This document shows positions 52,563 through 63,877 of a stretch of DNA of 64,000 nucleotides, one piece after another. This DNA comes from Dryococelus australis (taxonomy: Eukaryota; Arthropoda; Insecta; Phasmatodea; Phasmatidae), in the NCBI GenBank assembly GCA_029891345.1, contig CM056993.1:108739800-108803799 (forward strand). Reading direction: 5' to 3'. Below the pieces are notes generated by a model, which was not told the origin of the DNA, ran no database searches, and saw only the letters and a program-made list of their open reading frames with translations. The stretch's first letter is position 1, and every line of letters starts with the position of its first letter. A program made the position numbers and the translations under genes.

Positions 52563-52701
52563 ATGCGACAAGTGTACTAGGGGGCCCAGAGGTAGATGAA
52601 CACCATGAAGTGGTCTCAATTGCCACATGGCTTAACAAACCAGATGTCATAGAGGCTTTCAAGTGCCATGAGGTCAAGATGAATGGCTACATGTATGACA
52701 G
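52563..52701 (+). CDS. TBC1D23: TBC1D23 internal exon, start of C-terminal PH-like region
   Basis: Acceptor AG at 52561-52562 after a pyrimidine-rich tract, donor gtaagg at 52702. The 139-nt exon is open in one frame only: it starts with the last two bases of a codon and ends with the first two of the next. It encodes an acidic lead (GGPEVDEHHEVVSI), then ATWLNKPDVIEAFKCHEVK and NGYMYD. This matches the TBC1D23 segment around TW.NKPDV...F.CKE.K..G.M that begins the C-terminal PH-like domain. The split codon AG|C joins the exon at 58196 to give Ser, as in the vertebrate protein (…SHLLVT). TBC1D23 is a catalytically inactive TBC protein that tethers endosome-derived vesicles at the trans-Golgi, and this domain binds the WASH complex subunit FAM21. 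Confidence 0.88.
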
Positions 52702-53148
52702 GTAAGGTACCTCCATATCGTAATAGCATCCATGCCAGGGCTAAGAAAATATAATGAAATTATGCTAATGACTTAGCAGTAGAATTCACCCCAAGTGTTT
52801 ACATATTAACATAATGATTTTTCATTATTTAGAGTAACTAGAACTACATTTCTAAAGCATTAATAATGTGCTCGTTGGGTGTGATAAATCAACATTGCTA
52901 AAAGGTATAAACATTTTGTGCATTACAAGCAGTTTATGATAAAGCTGTACCAATCCACAAATTTTGCCAATATCCTGATATACTAATCTGCCATTAACTG
53001 CTGTTAGAGATTGGCTGATCCTGTGCCAATACGATTAACTTCAGAACAAAGTAAATTATTCACAATAAATTTAGTACCAAATTGCACCTCATAATAAAAA
53101 ATAATTTAATTAATTTCAAAACTTTAACTGAAAATATTGTATAAGTCA

Positions 53149-53250
53149 CATCTCACATAAGAGGCACACCTCAAATCTCGCATAAGAGGCATGTCGCATA
53201 TCGCATAAGAGTTGCACAACACATCTCACGTAAGAATCACACCTCACACA
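53149..53250 (+). repeat. Minisatellite, about 25-bp unit, four copies
   Basis: Units of the type cacatctcacataagaggcacac are repeated with variation (catctcacataagaggcacacct, caaatctcgcataagaggcatgtcg, a shorter unit, then cacatctcacgtaagaatcacacct). It lies in the TBC1D23 intron. Confidence 0.75.
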
Positions 53251-53612
53251 AATAATGCCTCATTTTTTACACTTAAAATTGGCATTAAATGTGTAACCCA
53301 AATGGGAGTAAATATGTAATTTGTATTTGCAATTTTTATCCACCTGTATCGGATGTCGACTGATTCTTCATTACAGGAAAATATTAGCAATATCGGTACT
53401 CACTGATCCGGCTCGCCACAGCTCTAGTTTATGATGTAGTGAACAGGTTAACATATTCTTAAACCTACAATGCAGCCATATAATGAAGGTACAGCTAATT
53501 CCTGGGAGCATAAGAGGTGGATTTGCCCGATGACAAGTTTATTTTGTATCCACAAGCATATATAATTCTCATATATAAAGATAACACTTTATTTCCAGTG
53601 CAGTAGTAGTAT

Positions 53613-53962
53613 AGTGAAACCTCGTTAATTAAACCGTCTTTAATACATATTTCTCATTAACACAAAGTTGTATTTATTTTGTCTTGGAGTGAGATAGAGA
53701 ATTTAATGTGAATTTATATGCATATTAAAAAGCCTTTGTTGATTTGTATTACAATGTAGTGAAAAATCCACTGGTAAAAAGAAGTCATGTTGATGATAAT
53801 GTTTTGTTTTCTAATATATTATATTGTTGAATCAGAGAGTTAACATTTCAGTTTTTTGGAGATTTTTAATAATTATCACAAACTCTTGTTAATACAAACC
53901 TCGTTATTACAAACTGAAACAAATTCAAGTCTGTTGAGGTGTTTATTTAATAGGTTTCACTG
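53613..53962. mobile_element. MITE, pogo-like terminal repeats
   Basis: The left end agtgaaacctcgttaattaa and the right end, reverse complement agtgaaacctattaaataaa, form imperfect terminal inverted repeats about 350 bp apart, next to ta dinucleotides. Similar cagtgaaacctcgttaat ends occur in Tigger/pogo-type elements. Interior has a second internal inverted copy (aacctcgttattacaaact). No transposase. Confidence 0.55.
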
Positions 53963-54404
53963 AAAGGTTCTCCTGTCAGTTTTAGCTTCACCTTATATGT
54001 GGTAAATACATATGAACAAAATGTCTGGAGCTTGTGTGTCATGAATGGACCGGACATACTCATGACCTGTAGTGCGTTTCATTGATCATCCACCAAAGCT
54101 CCAGGCCACGTCCTACAATTTTGGCCTTCCCAACAATGAATGTCTGATAGGAGCCATCATTGTACCATGTCTGGGATCTACCTGACTTAGGATGAGTCTT
54201 TAATTTACAACTGTATGGCATAAAGGCTTGGCCCACCCTGAGAGTGCTCCTGTGTTACCATTTCGGGGCCATGGACTTTGTGGGTTATGTGCTTTACACA
54301 CACAACACGTAGGTACTGGAAAGTACAGGACTCCCATGTTCTCACTGCTAGAAATGCCACTTGGTAGTCTATTGCCATTTATTGCAAAGTTAAGGTCTTT
54401 TAAG

Positions 54405-54665
54405 ACTGAGTGGAGTAGAGATATTTGGGCAACACTTAACATCGGAATCTTGAGAACAGATGAGGGTGAAGCGAGGTAAGTATGGAGCAGCTTCAGACTG
54501 CAAAAGTAGGGGAAACTGGAGATGCCTTTGAAAACCTGCCGATCAGCGGCATCGTCTGGCACAATTCCTACGTGCAAAAATCTGGGAACGTCCTGCAGAG
54601 AATTGAATCTTGTTTGCCATGGTGGGAGGTATGTGCCCTATCTGGTGTGCTATTGCAGCTCATTT
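54405..54665 (-). mobile_element. tRNA-derived SINE, family 1, copy 3 (diverged)
   Basis: Same order of blocks as the copy at 29043-29303 (cacttaac, cttgag, atgagggtga, gtatggagcagc, gatgcc, caattccta, tgccatggtgggagg) but with many changes, and the tRNA-like 5' end is poorly kept. Lies in the TBC1D23 intron, about 40 bp from the 1.95 kb repeat. Confidence 0.75.
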
Positions 54666-54705
54666 TTAGGACTCAGTTGTCCAAATCTTTAATAAGCCAT
54701 TAGCC

Positions 54706-56641
54706 TGACGCCGCCGGGTGAGACATGAGACGAACGATGACACAAATACTTACTGGTAATTTGAGCGCCAGCGGTGCTTCCCAATCACTGCACTATTGAG
54801 ACTCAGTGTTCTCAGGGATGTTGTGGGTTCTGTGTGACCATCTCACCCGTGCGTACTTACAAACATGTTGGCAATACTAAACTTTTAATAAAATCACTTA
54901 AATAAACAATAGATAAAACATATGTGTCTAGGACACTGTCACTACTGAATAAAAAAATTGAGTTCACTATAGACTTGTTTTTATTGATATTGTTTATACA
55001 CATCAACGTGCCAATGAAATGGTTATCTCGGTCATGACTAGCCAATTCTGCGTGGGTGCTCCCCAACCTGTAATTAATCTAGCACACACTTAAATGGATG
55101 ATCTCACCGAGGTGCGTGAAAGCACAGCCTTCACAAGGGAAGAGGGCCGACTGCCGCTAGGGTGGACTGACTGCTTTTCCCTGAGGAGAGGACATTGTGA
55201 ATTACAAATTAATACCCTTAATACACATTAACACGAGTGATTACTCGGCATCACTAACGCAAACTCGTCGGGGCTCGCCCTCCAGCATGTGGTTAGTGTG
55301 GTGATGGCCTATATACAGAGCTGGCTAGGACAGGAGTAATTGCACCATACACTAATCACACAAATACATAGACCCTTGAATGATACATGAAATAAGATGA
55401 ATATTCACAATAAACACACACATGTGTGAAAACAAGCTTAGGTGGTGCGGATGCTTCTGGATGAAGTTCATAGGAGACCACGTGGTGCAGGTGAAATTGC
55501 AATATTTCTGCATGGAAACTGCAAACTAAATTCATATAAAATATTATTTGTGTTTGGCAAATGGTTCTCTTTACGATTAGCGTTGTTACAGGCTTGTAAC
55601 ATGCCTGATGGTGGTAAAATCAAACATTACTGTGACTGTGTGGTCAAGTATAAAAAGCATCAATTTACGTGAAATTACATTAAACCCTGAATGAAAAATA
55701 CATAGAATCGTGAAATAAATGATTGCACATACAATGTTGTACAAATAAGCTCTTAAAAGCAATGATGGCGTATACAAAGACTTGGCTTCAGTCGGCCACG
55801 TGGTTATACGTGATGTTGCCATAAAATAGTCAAACACGAAAATTACCCATAAATATATACAGAAAAATAAAGCTCTTAAAATTGCATGTAGCAATTATGC
55901 AGAAGTTACACTGAAATGCCATAAACATAGGCAGATGGCGTCTGATTCAAATGCGCGGGTCGCGTGACCTCTCCGACATCTTTCTCTTCCTTCTTCTCGA
56001 TTAAGTTAAAAATGCCACAAGGGCGTAAGTATTAGTAAAGCGGAAGCATAATGCTGGGGAAAATATCTGACAAAAACGTACGCAAGCAAAGATTAACCGG
56101 TAAACTAAATTGACTATGGAAACCTACATCAGTGAACAAAAGTTGTAGTGCGCACGTGACAATGTCTTACCTCGCCAGCTCCTCTCCTCGACAGACTGTC
56201 CAGATACAAGCATCGCACGGACCTATCATGGCCGCCTACGGGGTTCACATAAGCGGAAGTGCTATTGCATGCCGAGTGAAATATTTTGTATTGAAAATAA
56301 AATGGCACAAATTAAATTAGATATTGTTTTACATTTCTATAATTTTGTTATGAATTTCAGTATTATTTTAATGTCTCTTTGTGATAGCGTTCATGGCAGA
56401 ATATTAAGTGTTCTTAATCTCGGCGCCGCAGGCACTTTGAATATTCATAACCAAACAATTAAAATTAGTACAAGCACTTTAAAACATTTTAATACATATT
56501 GAACACTGTAAAAACAACAAACACATTTTACCCTGAAATTAACATTTATAGGAAAGTTCAAATTATCAGCCTCTTTGCACACGTGCGGAACACGTGACAC
56601 GTGAGTGCCGTCATGGGCTCTAGCGCCGCTGGCTGTTAGCC
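54706..56641 (-). repeat. 1.95 kb dispersed repeat, copy 2 (inverted relative to 494-2449)
   Basis: Reverse complement of the left-hand copy from its first to last base, with scattered substitutions and small indels. The blocks around 56215-56275 (tagcacttccgcttatgtg read on the minus strand) and 56595-56640 are almost unchanged. It sits inside the TBC1D23 intron between the two identified exons. On the minus strand, a splice-like gaggtaag and aataaa-like motifs are kept in both copies. The ends in this copy read TG...CA. Both copies have lost any common long frame. Confidence 0.75.
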
Positions 56642-58195
56642 ATTGTCAAGCCTACAAAACATTAACGTATATTCTGTCCCCAGGTTTAGTCAATATGTTT
56701 CTACTCTTACACTCAAAGTTGACTCTGGGTAGCTTTTCACACTTGGTTTTATTAACCCACAAAAACTGAAATTGCTTGTGATCTGCACTCTTGTATTCTG
56801 TGCCATCCTGGGAGGAAATGATGAGAATGAAGAAAATCACAAGGATGTTGATGAAGGTAAATAAGAGGATAAGGATAATGAGGATGAGGATCTTCAGCTG
56901 CATGTGAAGCTCCCAGTCACTATGCTGTCCCCTTGCTCTTGAGATGGTAAATTCAAGGTCGTGTGGAAGCCTTTCCTGTGCTGCCCTCTGAAGTGACAGG
57001 TCAAGTGGTAGTCAAGTTTTATGCAGCGAGTTCTGCATGTTGAAGTCACCTGTCGGACTGTCTGCAATGGTTTGCAAAACATTTTGTGATCTTGTGATGC
57101 TGCTTGAAATATGTAGCATCAGTTATTGAAAAGGACTGAACTTTGACATTCTTAGTTATAGAATGTTTGCAGTTAATTGAGCATTTTTGAAATCAACCTT
57201 TAAAAAATGTCAATGCCGCTACCTGAATAATATTTATAATTAGTATAATAACAAGAACAACAACGATGATGACTGCAAGAATAACAACAGTTTCACTTAA
57301 CTAACACATAGTGCTCAGACCTAAGGCAATGTTAATTATACATATGGTGGAAGAATACATAATGAGCCTACAATTAGATTCTAAGCAGGGCTTCCAAAAG
57401 TGCTCAGTTTACAGTGAACAGCTTAATATATAAAGTTGTGTTCTGATAATAGTGTTTAAGAAAAGGTGCACCTCAGGGTGGTGGTAATACCCGCAGAGTA
57501 ACACACTTGAGGTGGGATTGGTAGATGCCTTTTGTCCCTGAATGATGACATGGAACACAGTCTTAAGATAAGTGGTAATGTAATGCAAGGTTGGGGAAAA
57601 CAGGGGTGTTTTGAGTAAATTAACTAGCCTATGGTAATATCTGTACCCAACTGTAGTGTCAGTGCGAGCCAGTTTTAATGTACACAATGTCTAAGAGTGG
57701 ACTCACTGATGATCCAACCTGTAATGTTACGTTATGATACGGAAACACTAGACATGTAGCCCCAAATGAATTGTGAAGAATGTGGATGCAAAATATAATT
57801 GTCATCGTTCATAGACTGATAAGGTGGAAATGCAGTGGATGGTAGTATTCAGAGGCAGCAAACTTCACAAGGATTTTGCAGCTTATCTGAATATTTATCA
57901 TTAATGGCAGTTAATACATTTGTAGTACAGCTTTCGTTCAGCTTGTAATAGATCATTGCTGTTGTATTTTAGAATTTGTTTTGATATTAAAGTAATATGA
58001 AAAGTGAAGTATATTACATTGTCCTTTTTTTTTAAATACACTTGGTTAATATAGTGTTAAATTAAAAATACTCCTGCAATCATATATTATGTAGTTTTAG
58101 AGAAACTGTAAAAACAGCCATGTCTTCATTTCCTTCCATACGAAATGGCCCATTTCAACAATGAATGCTATTAGTTGGTATGACTGATGTTGCAG
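56642..58195 (+). other. TBC1D23 intron, right part
   Basis: No exon recognised. Minus frames at 56894-57082 and 57409-57687 lack domain or splice support. Ends in the acceptor gactgatgttgcag (AG at 58194-58195). Confidence 0.5.
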
Positions 58196-58390
58196 CCATC
58201 TACTGGTAACTGACAGCCACGTGTACGTGTTACGGGACATCCCTAGCCGAAAAGGTTCTGCCCACATTGTAGTGAGGCGACCACTCTCTGCCATAGTAAA
58301 AATCACCTCCAGAAAGAAGCATCCAGAGCTGATCACCTTCAAGTATGGCACTCCTGAGGGTGACAACTTGGTCATTTCAGATATGGACAG
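58196..58390 (+). CDS. TBC1D23: TBC1D23 internal exon, PH-like region
   Basis: A 195-nt exon between an acceptor at 58194-58195 and a donor gtcagt at 58391. Its first base completes the Ser codon begun at 52700-52701. It encodes HLLVTDSHVYVLRDIPSRKG, then RRPLSAIVKITSRKKHPELI, TFKYG and a segment ending DMDR once the split codon is completed. The run KITSKKKHPELITFKYG is a hallmark of TBC1D23. The open frame that starts at 58221 and runs past the donor into the intron is an over-extension of this exon. The last exon, expected to code for the end after ...R with an IPNA-like block, was not found between 58391 and 64000 and probably lies downstream. Confidence 0.92.
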
Positions 58391-58652
58391 GTCAGTACTA
58401 GCAGATACTTCCTGATAGCAATATGCTTTTGATAACATTGTCACATGGTGTGCACACTCATAGGTGCTGACTACTTGTTTTCAGAAGGGGAAAACAAATC
58501 TCTTTCTTCTGTGACCATATCCACATTAAATTTAATCATATTGTTCTTTATTTTTCTCTTCCTCTTTGTAGTGACTCCCTTCCTAACTCCTATGCCCTCA
58601 CCTCTATTTCTGCTGATCACTACTTCTTTGGTCTCCTACTCACAATACCTCC

Positions 58653-59239
58653 TGTTAGGATAGTGGCCTATAAGGGGGGCGGGGGGGTAGCTTGCTACAG
58701 ATGGCTATTCAATAAGAGAGGGCTTTCTACAAAGCACCTTTATTACAATATCTCAGTTATGACAACATTACATTAATGCAATATGACAGTATACTCCTGA
58801 ATACAGTTACGTTATTTTGCTTTGGTACAATGAGTTAATTACAAGAATATCAAAGAATACTGTTAAGCAAAATACCCTAACCTTGCCACGTATTAATTAA
58901 GTCTTTATAAAGGGACCTTGAGATTGGAGATGACATCCTACTGCCTAGCCAGGGTAATGCTCACCAATTATCAGAAGGGTTTATTGCTGTCCTGCCTAGA
59001 GCTCCTCCAGACCCTTAACTCTCATAGCCTTCTGCTTCGTGATGCTCCAGCACTGACGTTGACACAGTTCAAGTACTTGCTGCCATCTGGGGGGGGGGGG
59101 GGGGGTACAGCGCTCTGATCTTATATAGCCTGGCGACAATGAGTCACCCAGGCTTGTTGAATAAACAGGGCGCTCGCAAAGGAATCTATTGTCTGTCCAA
59201 TATTAACTCTTCATGTGTGCCCCTCTGGAGCCCGTCACA
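58653..59239 (-). mobile_element. Candidate solo LTR, 587 bp
   Basis: Minus strand begins TGTGACGGG and ends CCTAACA. It contains a TATA box (tatataag at about 59120-59127) and, about 380 bp further, an aataaa poly(A) signal (about 58739-58744). A poly(G) run (59090-59105 on +) lies upstream of the TATA box in LTR sense. No PBS or gag adjoins it and no target duplication is clear. It lies in the last TBC1D23 intron seen. Confidence 0.5.
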
Positions 59240-59859
59240 TCTTGTACTGTGTGTTGTTAGTGTGCGAGCATAGTTATGCAACATTTTGACACATACTTTC
59301 GAGTAGATTAATGTTTTAAATTGTTGGATTTGCAAATATTTAAGAAAACACCATGTTGAGAGGTTGCTTGAAAAGTCATTATAAATTAATAAAGTAACTA
59401 TTAAGATTAAAAATTTTAAATAAATAAAACAGTTGTGTTTTTCAAGAGTAGAGAAAGACTTTGTGGAAATTAATTTATGAATCCCAAATGCACAGGAACT
59501 CAAAACATATAGAAATATTCTCTCTCAGCCAAGTGCCACAATGGTTTCATACACAGAGATTAGTTTTTGATTCAGTTGTACATATTATTTTTTAACCTTT
59601 AAATAAAATAACAATATTTACTGAAATGTTGTGGTTTTTTAGCTATGTAAATACAAAAAAAGATTTTAAAATGAAATTAAGCAGACAGTTTACCATAATT
59701 GATTAGTAATTATTACAAATTTAAGTATTGACCACTCACTGTCTATAAACCCAGGGATGCGACTCTCCCCCTTTCATCCCAATACTTGGTGTCAGATTTG
59801 CAAACCAGTTTGTATTTATTAATTTTTATATAAATTTTGTTTTGCACTTGGTTAAATAT

Positions 59860-60636
59860 TGTAACAAGAATTCCTGAGGGGCGTATCCGAGTTCGTGAGG
59901 GTTGGAGGTCTTAATAAAAATAAGATAACTAAATTCAATAATTATATTTATTCTAAATGCTACAAACAATCAAACATCTGTTATTTACCAGCCTGAGTAT
60001 CTTATTAACTCTTATTATTCTTATTGAGTGCAATATTTAATTACTATCACCATTTCAATTAAAGTCTTTATCGCAGTCTTTACTCATGCTAATGTCCCTT
60101 AACTGCTCCAATTATTTCCACACATTTAGTTAAAACTGTCTATTTCCATCGTCCCGAATGTCTTTCACTCACGCATCTAGTCCACAGTCCTGCATATCAG
60201 TCCCACTCTTCACTGCACATAAGCTCACTGACGCACTCTCGCAGATTTCTGCAGTCGACCCTCGGCGCTCTGGAATTTCCCAACTGTTGCTTAAGGTCGC
60301 ATGAGGGCATGAGACGCCAAACTCTCAGCTCTTAATCAATTTCCCCTTAGAGGCCTGCACGTGGTATTTATACGTGAAGTAGGTGCCATCTAGAATGTTC
60401 TCTGCAATCCAAGTTGTTCTGGGAAAGGTAATGATGATGACGACGACATTCCTGCATGATAAATTGAGAAATAGCAGCTTCTCAGGGTCAGCGTGGCATG
60501 AGGTGCGATAAGTTCATGGGTGTGTGTGGCAGCGTCCTTTAGGATAGGCCGCTCACTTCGTCTAACATTACAAACTTGACCTCTAGCTCTAAGTGCCTTT
60601 ACACGCTAAGGAAACACTGGGCAGTGACGTGCGACA
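59860..60636 (-). mobile_element. Solo LTR of the Ty3 family at 6.4-9.5 kb, with target duplication
   Basis: On + it starts tgtaacaag and ends gtgcgaca, flanked on both sides by atat (59856-59859 and 60637-60640), a 4-bp target-site duplication. Blocks shared with the LTR at 8877-9522 include cttaataaaaataag.taactaaatt, gaatgtctttcactcacgca and cactcttcactgc. It is about 130 bp longer than that LTR, so the two are different subfamilies. No internal region remains. Confidence 0.75.
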
Positions 60637-60640
60637 ATAT

Positions 60641-62299
60641 TTTAGTAGCAAAAATATATTTTGGTTAGTGGAATGATTTCTAATAACATTTTGAGCTGCA
60701 AATTTTTTTATTTGTTCTGATTATTGTGGTGGTAGATGTATGCAGATGGATGACAAATGGGTGATAGATTTTATCACATGCCGATAGACTTTGTGTAACA
60801 CTATTTTAGCAGTTCACCTTTGACAAAGCAAGCTAGCATGCTGTATAGATCATTTACCCTTTCAGTGCCAAGAGCTGAAAACTTCTCCTTTCATTGTTTG
60901 TGCAAGAAATGTCAGAGCCAGCATGTTGGCCCTGATTTTCTACTTTGTGTCATGTAGTGTTACACCTGCATTACTTTTCTGGACATTCGTGTAACGCTAC
61001 ACATTTTCAGTTCCTTTTCCTATTCATAGTGATCACTTGTGACCCTATTTTATGCTGTTTCTGAATTATTGTTGATTGATTGATTGCTACGTGGTGCATG
61101 CATATAGCAGAACAACATATATTTACCATCTACATTCATGACCTGGCTTATAATGTTAAATATTTGAAAATTTCTGGTGGATACTATATAAATACATTGT
61201 ATTTTATGTGAAGTGCAGTAAATGTCTTTCAACATTGTGATTTTTCTTGAGTAAAAAATGTTTTGCAGAAAAAGTATTTCTGTTGCTGGGACAGCCAATG
61301 TATCTGCACTGTTGTTCTACTTTACCTCATGTAGTTTCTTCCATTAGTATAAATTTATTTTATTTTTTTTTGAGAGAGAAAAATTGAAAATGTTAGAAAT
61401 TCTTTCGTACATTTCTTTATTTATAGGTGATTGTTGAATGTACAATATGATGTTTATTTTATATTTTTATAGCCTAATTGAAATTTATTTTCCTATACAT
61501 CATTTTATTCAAAAAATTAGTGCCTTTCATCGAATCTACATATTTAAAAAGTATAATTTGAAATCATTCATGGACAAAAAACTTATTTAATTTTCAATAA
61601 AATAATTTTTTTTAATACTGGTACTAATTTCATTTCACTATTTACTGTAACTGTATATTGCATGATTAAATGTTTTTGACTACATACCTGTCAAATTGTT
61701 ACAGGTTTATGTTTTTGATTTGAAAGATTAACAGTTTAAATGCCACAATTATTGTAGCTCACGTAGTGAAAAGAGGAGGAGGAGCGAAACGGCCACCAGG
61801 ATGAAATTTAGACTGCAGAGAGGGCAGTAGTCTTTTTTGTGGAAAGGCTAATCGAGAACCTCATGTGAAAAATTGTGCTCCTTATCACCCTACTGCTATG
61901 TTTAATATTTTAACTAGCTGAATGGCTGTACTAAGCACACAACCATCCCCGTGATTCAGATTAATATACACATGTGCATACACACACTATGTTTTTATTT
62001 CTTCCTCTGTGGTTTTAGTTCAATGATGCCGTATGTATGCATTTTGGAATTGGCAGCTACCTCATCCATGTACTATTCTTGTTACTCTAACAGATGGCAG
62101 GCACCATCTTGGTGTCAGCTGACTGGTGGATGTGCATCAACAAGAGTTTAGTGGTACAGAAGGTTACAAACCTTAGGGTCTGGTAACAGTTTTCTGTTTC
62201 AGTGCTGTGTCTCAAAGGTTTGACTGTAGTTGACTCACCTGTGCTCTGGTTGGCTCAATTATACAGAGTTTGATTGATGCCATGCATCATGAGACGTCA
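60641..62299 (+). other. AT-rich non-coding stretch, probably intron
   Basis: No exon with TBC1D23-like C-terminal sequence was seen. Contains only short chance-length frames. Confidence 0.4.
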
Positions 62300-62547
62300 G
62301 TAATTGTACTGCCTACTCAAAGCAAAGGGTGGACACTCCACACCAGATTGTTTGCTTCACTGGCCGAGCCCCCGAGACTATGCTTCGAAGATCATCCAAG
62401 TACTACAATATGCCGCCAGATGGCCCTGTGAGTACAATCAGCAAGTCTTGCTCCTGGATCCAGCACCAGCCACTGACATCACACGCCAAGAGGATCTATG
62501 CCACGCTTGCCCCCTCCATAACTCCAGTCAGGGTGCACTAGCCAGAG

Positions 62548-62555
62548 TATAAATA
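62548..62555 (+). promoter_or_regulatory. TATA box of copy B
   Basis: Tataaata in the context gccagag.....gcggg, matching copy A. About 40 bp upstream of the first hairpin motif. Confidence 0.6.
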
Positions 62556-63414
62556 GCGGGCCGCAACCCTTAAACGCCAACCTGTTCTGTTCCTTCACCG
62601 CACACTCGTGTTGAACGAACCATCACCTCCCTGGTTTTCATCGCACTCCTTGTGCCAAGGATAATCTCCAACTACCTTTTCTTCACCGCATTCTGTGCCA
62701 AAGACTCCTATCTCCGTCTGCGTTGTCAAACACTAGACACTGCCAGCCTCTTCAGGGCAACATAGTAGAGTAGTCCAATTTAGGTTAGTATGGTAACGCT
62801 CGTCTACCCTGCCTTTGTTAGCCTCGGAACAGGTTGCATTTCCTGTCTCGCGTAGGATTAAACTTCCGTAAGCTCCTGCGGACGTTAGGAGGTAGTGCGA
62901 CACAGCCTTGTTTATTTCCTTCGCAGGAATAAACTGTGTTTAATTTGCTCAAGGGTATCTTTCTCGTTTCTTTTAGTATCGTGCCTCACCCTGTAGAAAT
63001 CAGGCCCATTAGACAGAAAGTAAGTGAACAGGAGATTTACTAAATACCGCAATACACCAGTAGAGTACCTACACCCATTCTAGACTGCCACCCTTTCTGT
63101 GCACCATGGTGTACGTAACGGTAGAGCCCCAACACTAGGTATTCTGTTTCCTGAGGTCAGTTTGTCAGCTTGGTGCCTACCCTCTTCACCACGATCCTTG
63201 TGCCGAAGGGGTACCCGAGTTGGGAATACAGTCCTGTACTGGGACTGCCCGCCAGTGAGACCTGACTATCAGTGTTCACCGCGCTTCTTGCACCGAGCAC
63301 TAGGATAGGGATACCGCACTCTGTTGACAGACACGGTACGTAGTTCTACACCTGTACAGGACAACACTTCACCTGCTCCACTTCCACGAGCCCAATATTG
63401 GTGATTCAGTCCAT

Positions 63415-63789
63415 ATGCCTTATTTCCGTCAGAGTGGTGTCCGAGAGCGGGTTAAACAGTTAATATGCTGTATACCATGTGGGGAAACCTACCACCATAA
63501 ATATATAGGTTGGCCAGACGAAAGGGTAATCAGGCCAGGAATGGTTTACCAGTGTGATATATGTGGGTGTGCCACTGAATGTGGACCATATAACCCCAGA
63601 CCAGCCTCCCACACGAGCACAGCTCGGTGCTCGGGAGAGCAGCAAATACCAGAATTCGCGGGGTGCCCCCGCAAGGACCCCTTAGTATTCACAGCCGAAT
63701 GTGAAATAGAGTTTCGTACCTCTGAAAAGGAATGGGTTGCTAGGGCAGAAGTACAGAGAATTAATTTCCAAATGGAGTCAACTCAGTAG
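63415..63789 (+). CDS. Cys-rich ORF of copy B, gag position
   Basis: A 124-codon frame. It begins MPYFRQSGVRERVKQL, similar to the start of the copy A protein (MPFAYRSVICEKVKLAL), then differs. It has a Cys-rich part: CC-x2-C near residues 19-23, then CDICGCATEC near residues 48-57, with HH between (residues 27-28). This could bind zinc. After that it is polar and ends in a Glu/Arg-rich stretch. It is not the CCHC knuckle of Ty3 or retroviruses. I cannot name the family. The copy A and C proteins share a different middle, so the region after the first ~20 residues may come from recombination or a frame shift. Confidence 0.45.
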   Translation: MPYFRQSGVRERVKQLICCIPCGETYHHKYIGWPDERVIRPGMVYQCDICGCATECGPYNPRPASHTSTARCSGEQQIPEFAGCPRKDPLVFTAECEIEFRTSEKEWVARAEVQRINFQMESTQ

Positions 63790-63877
63790 CTGTCTCACCA
63801 CACAGTTTACCAGTGAGGAGGTACTAGCATGCCTCACGACATAATTATATAGCCTTACACAAGCACCAGATAAAGAG

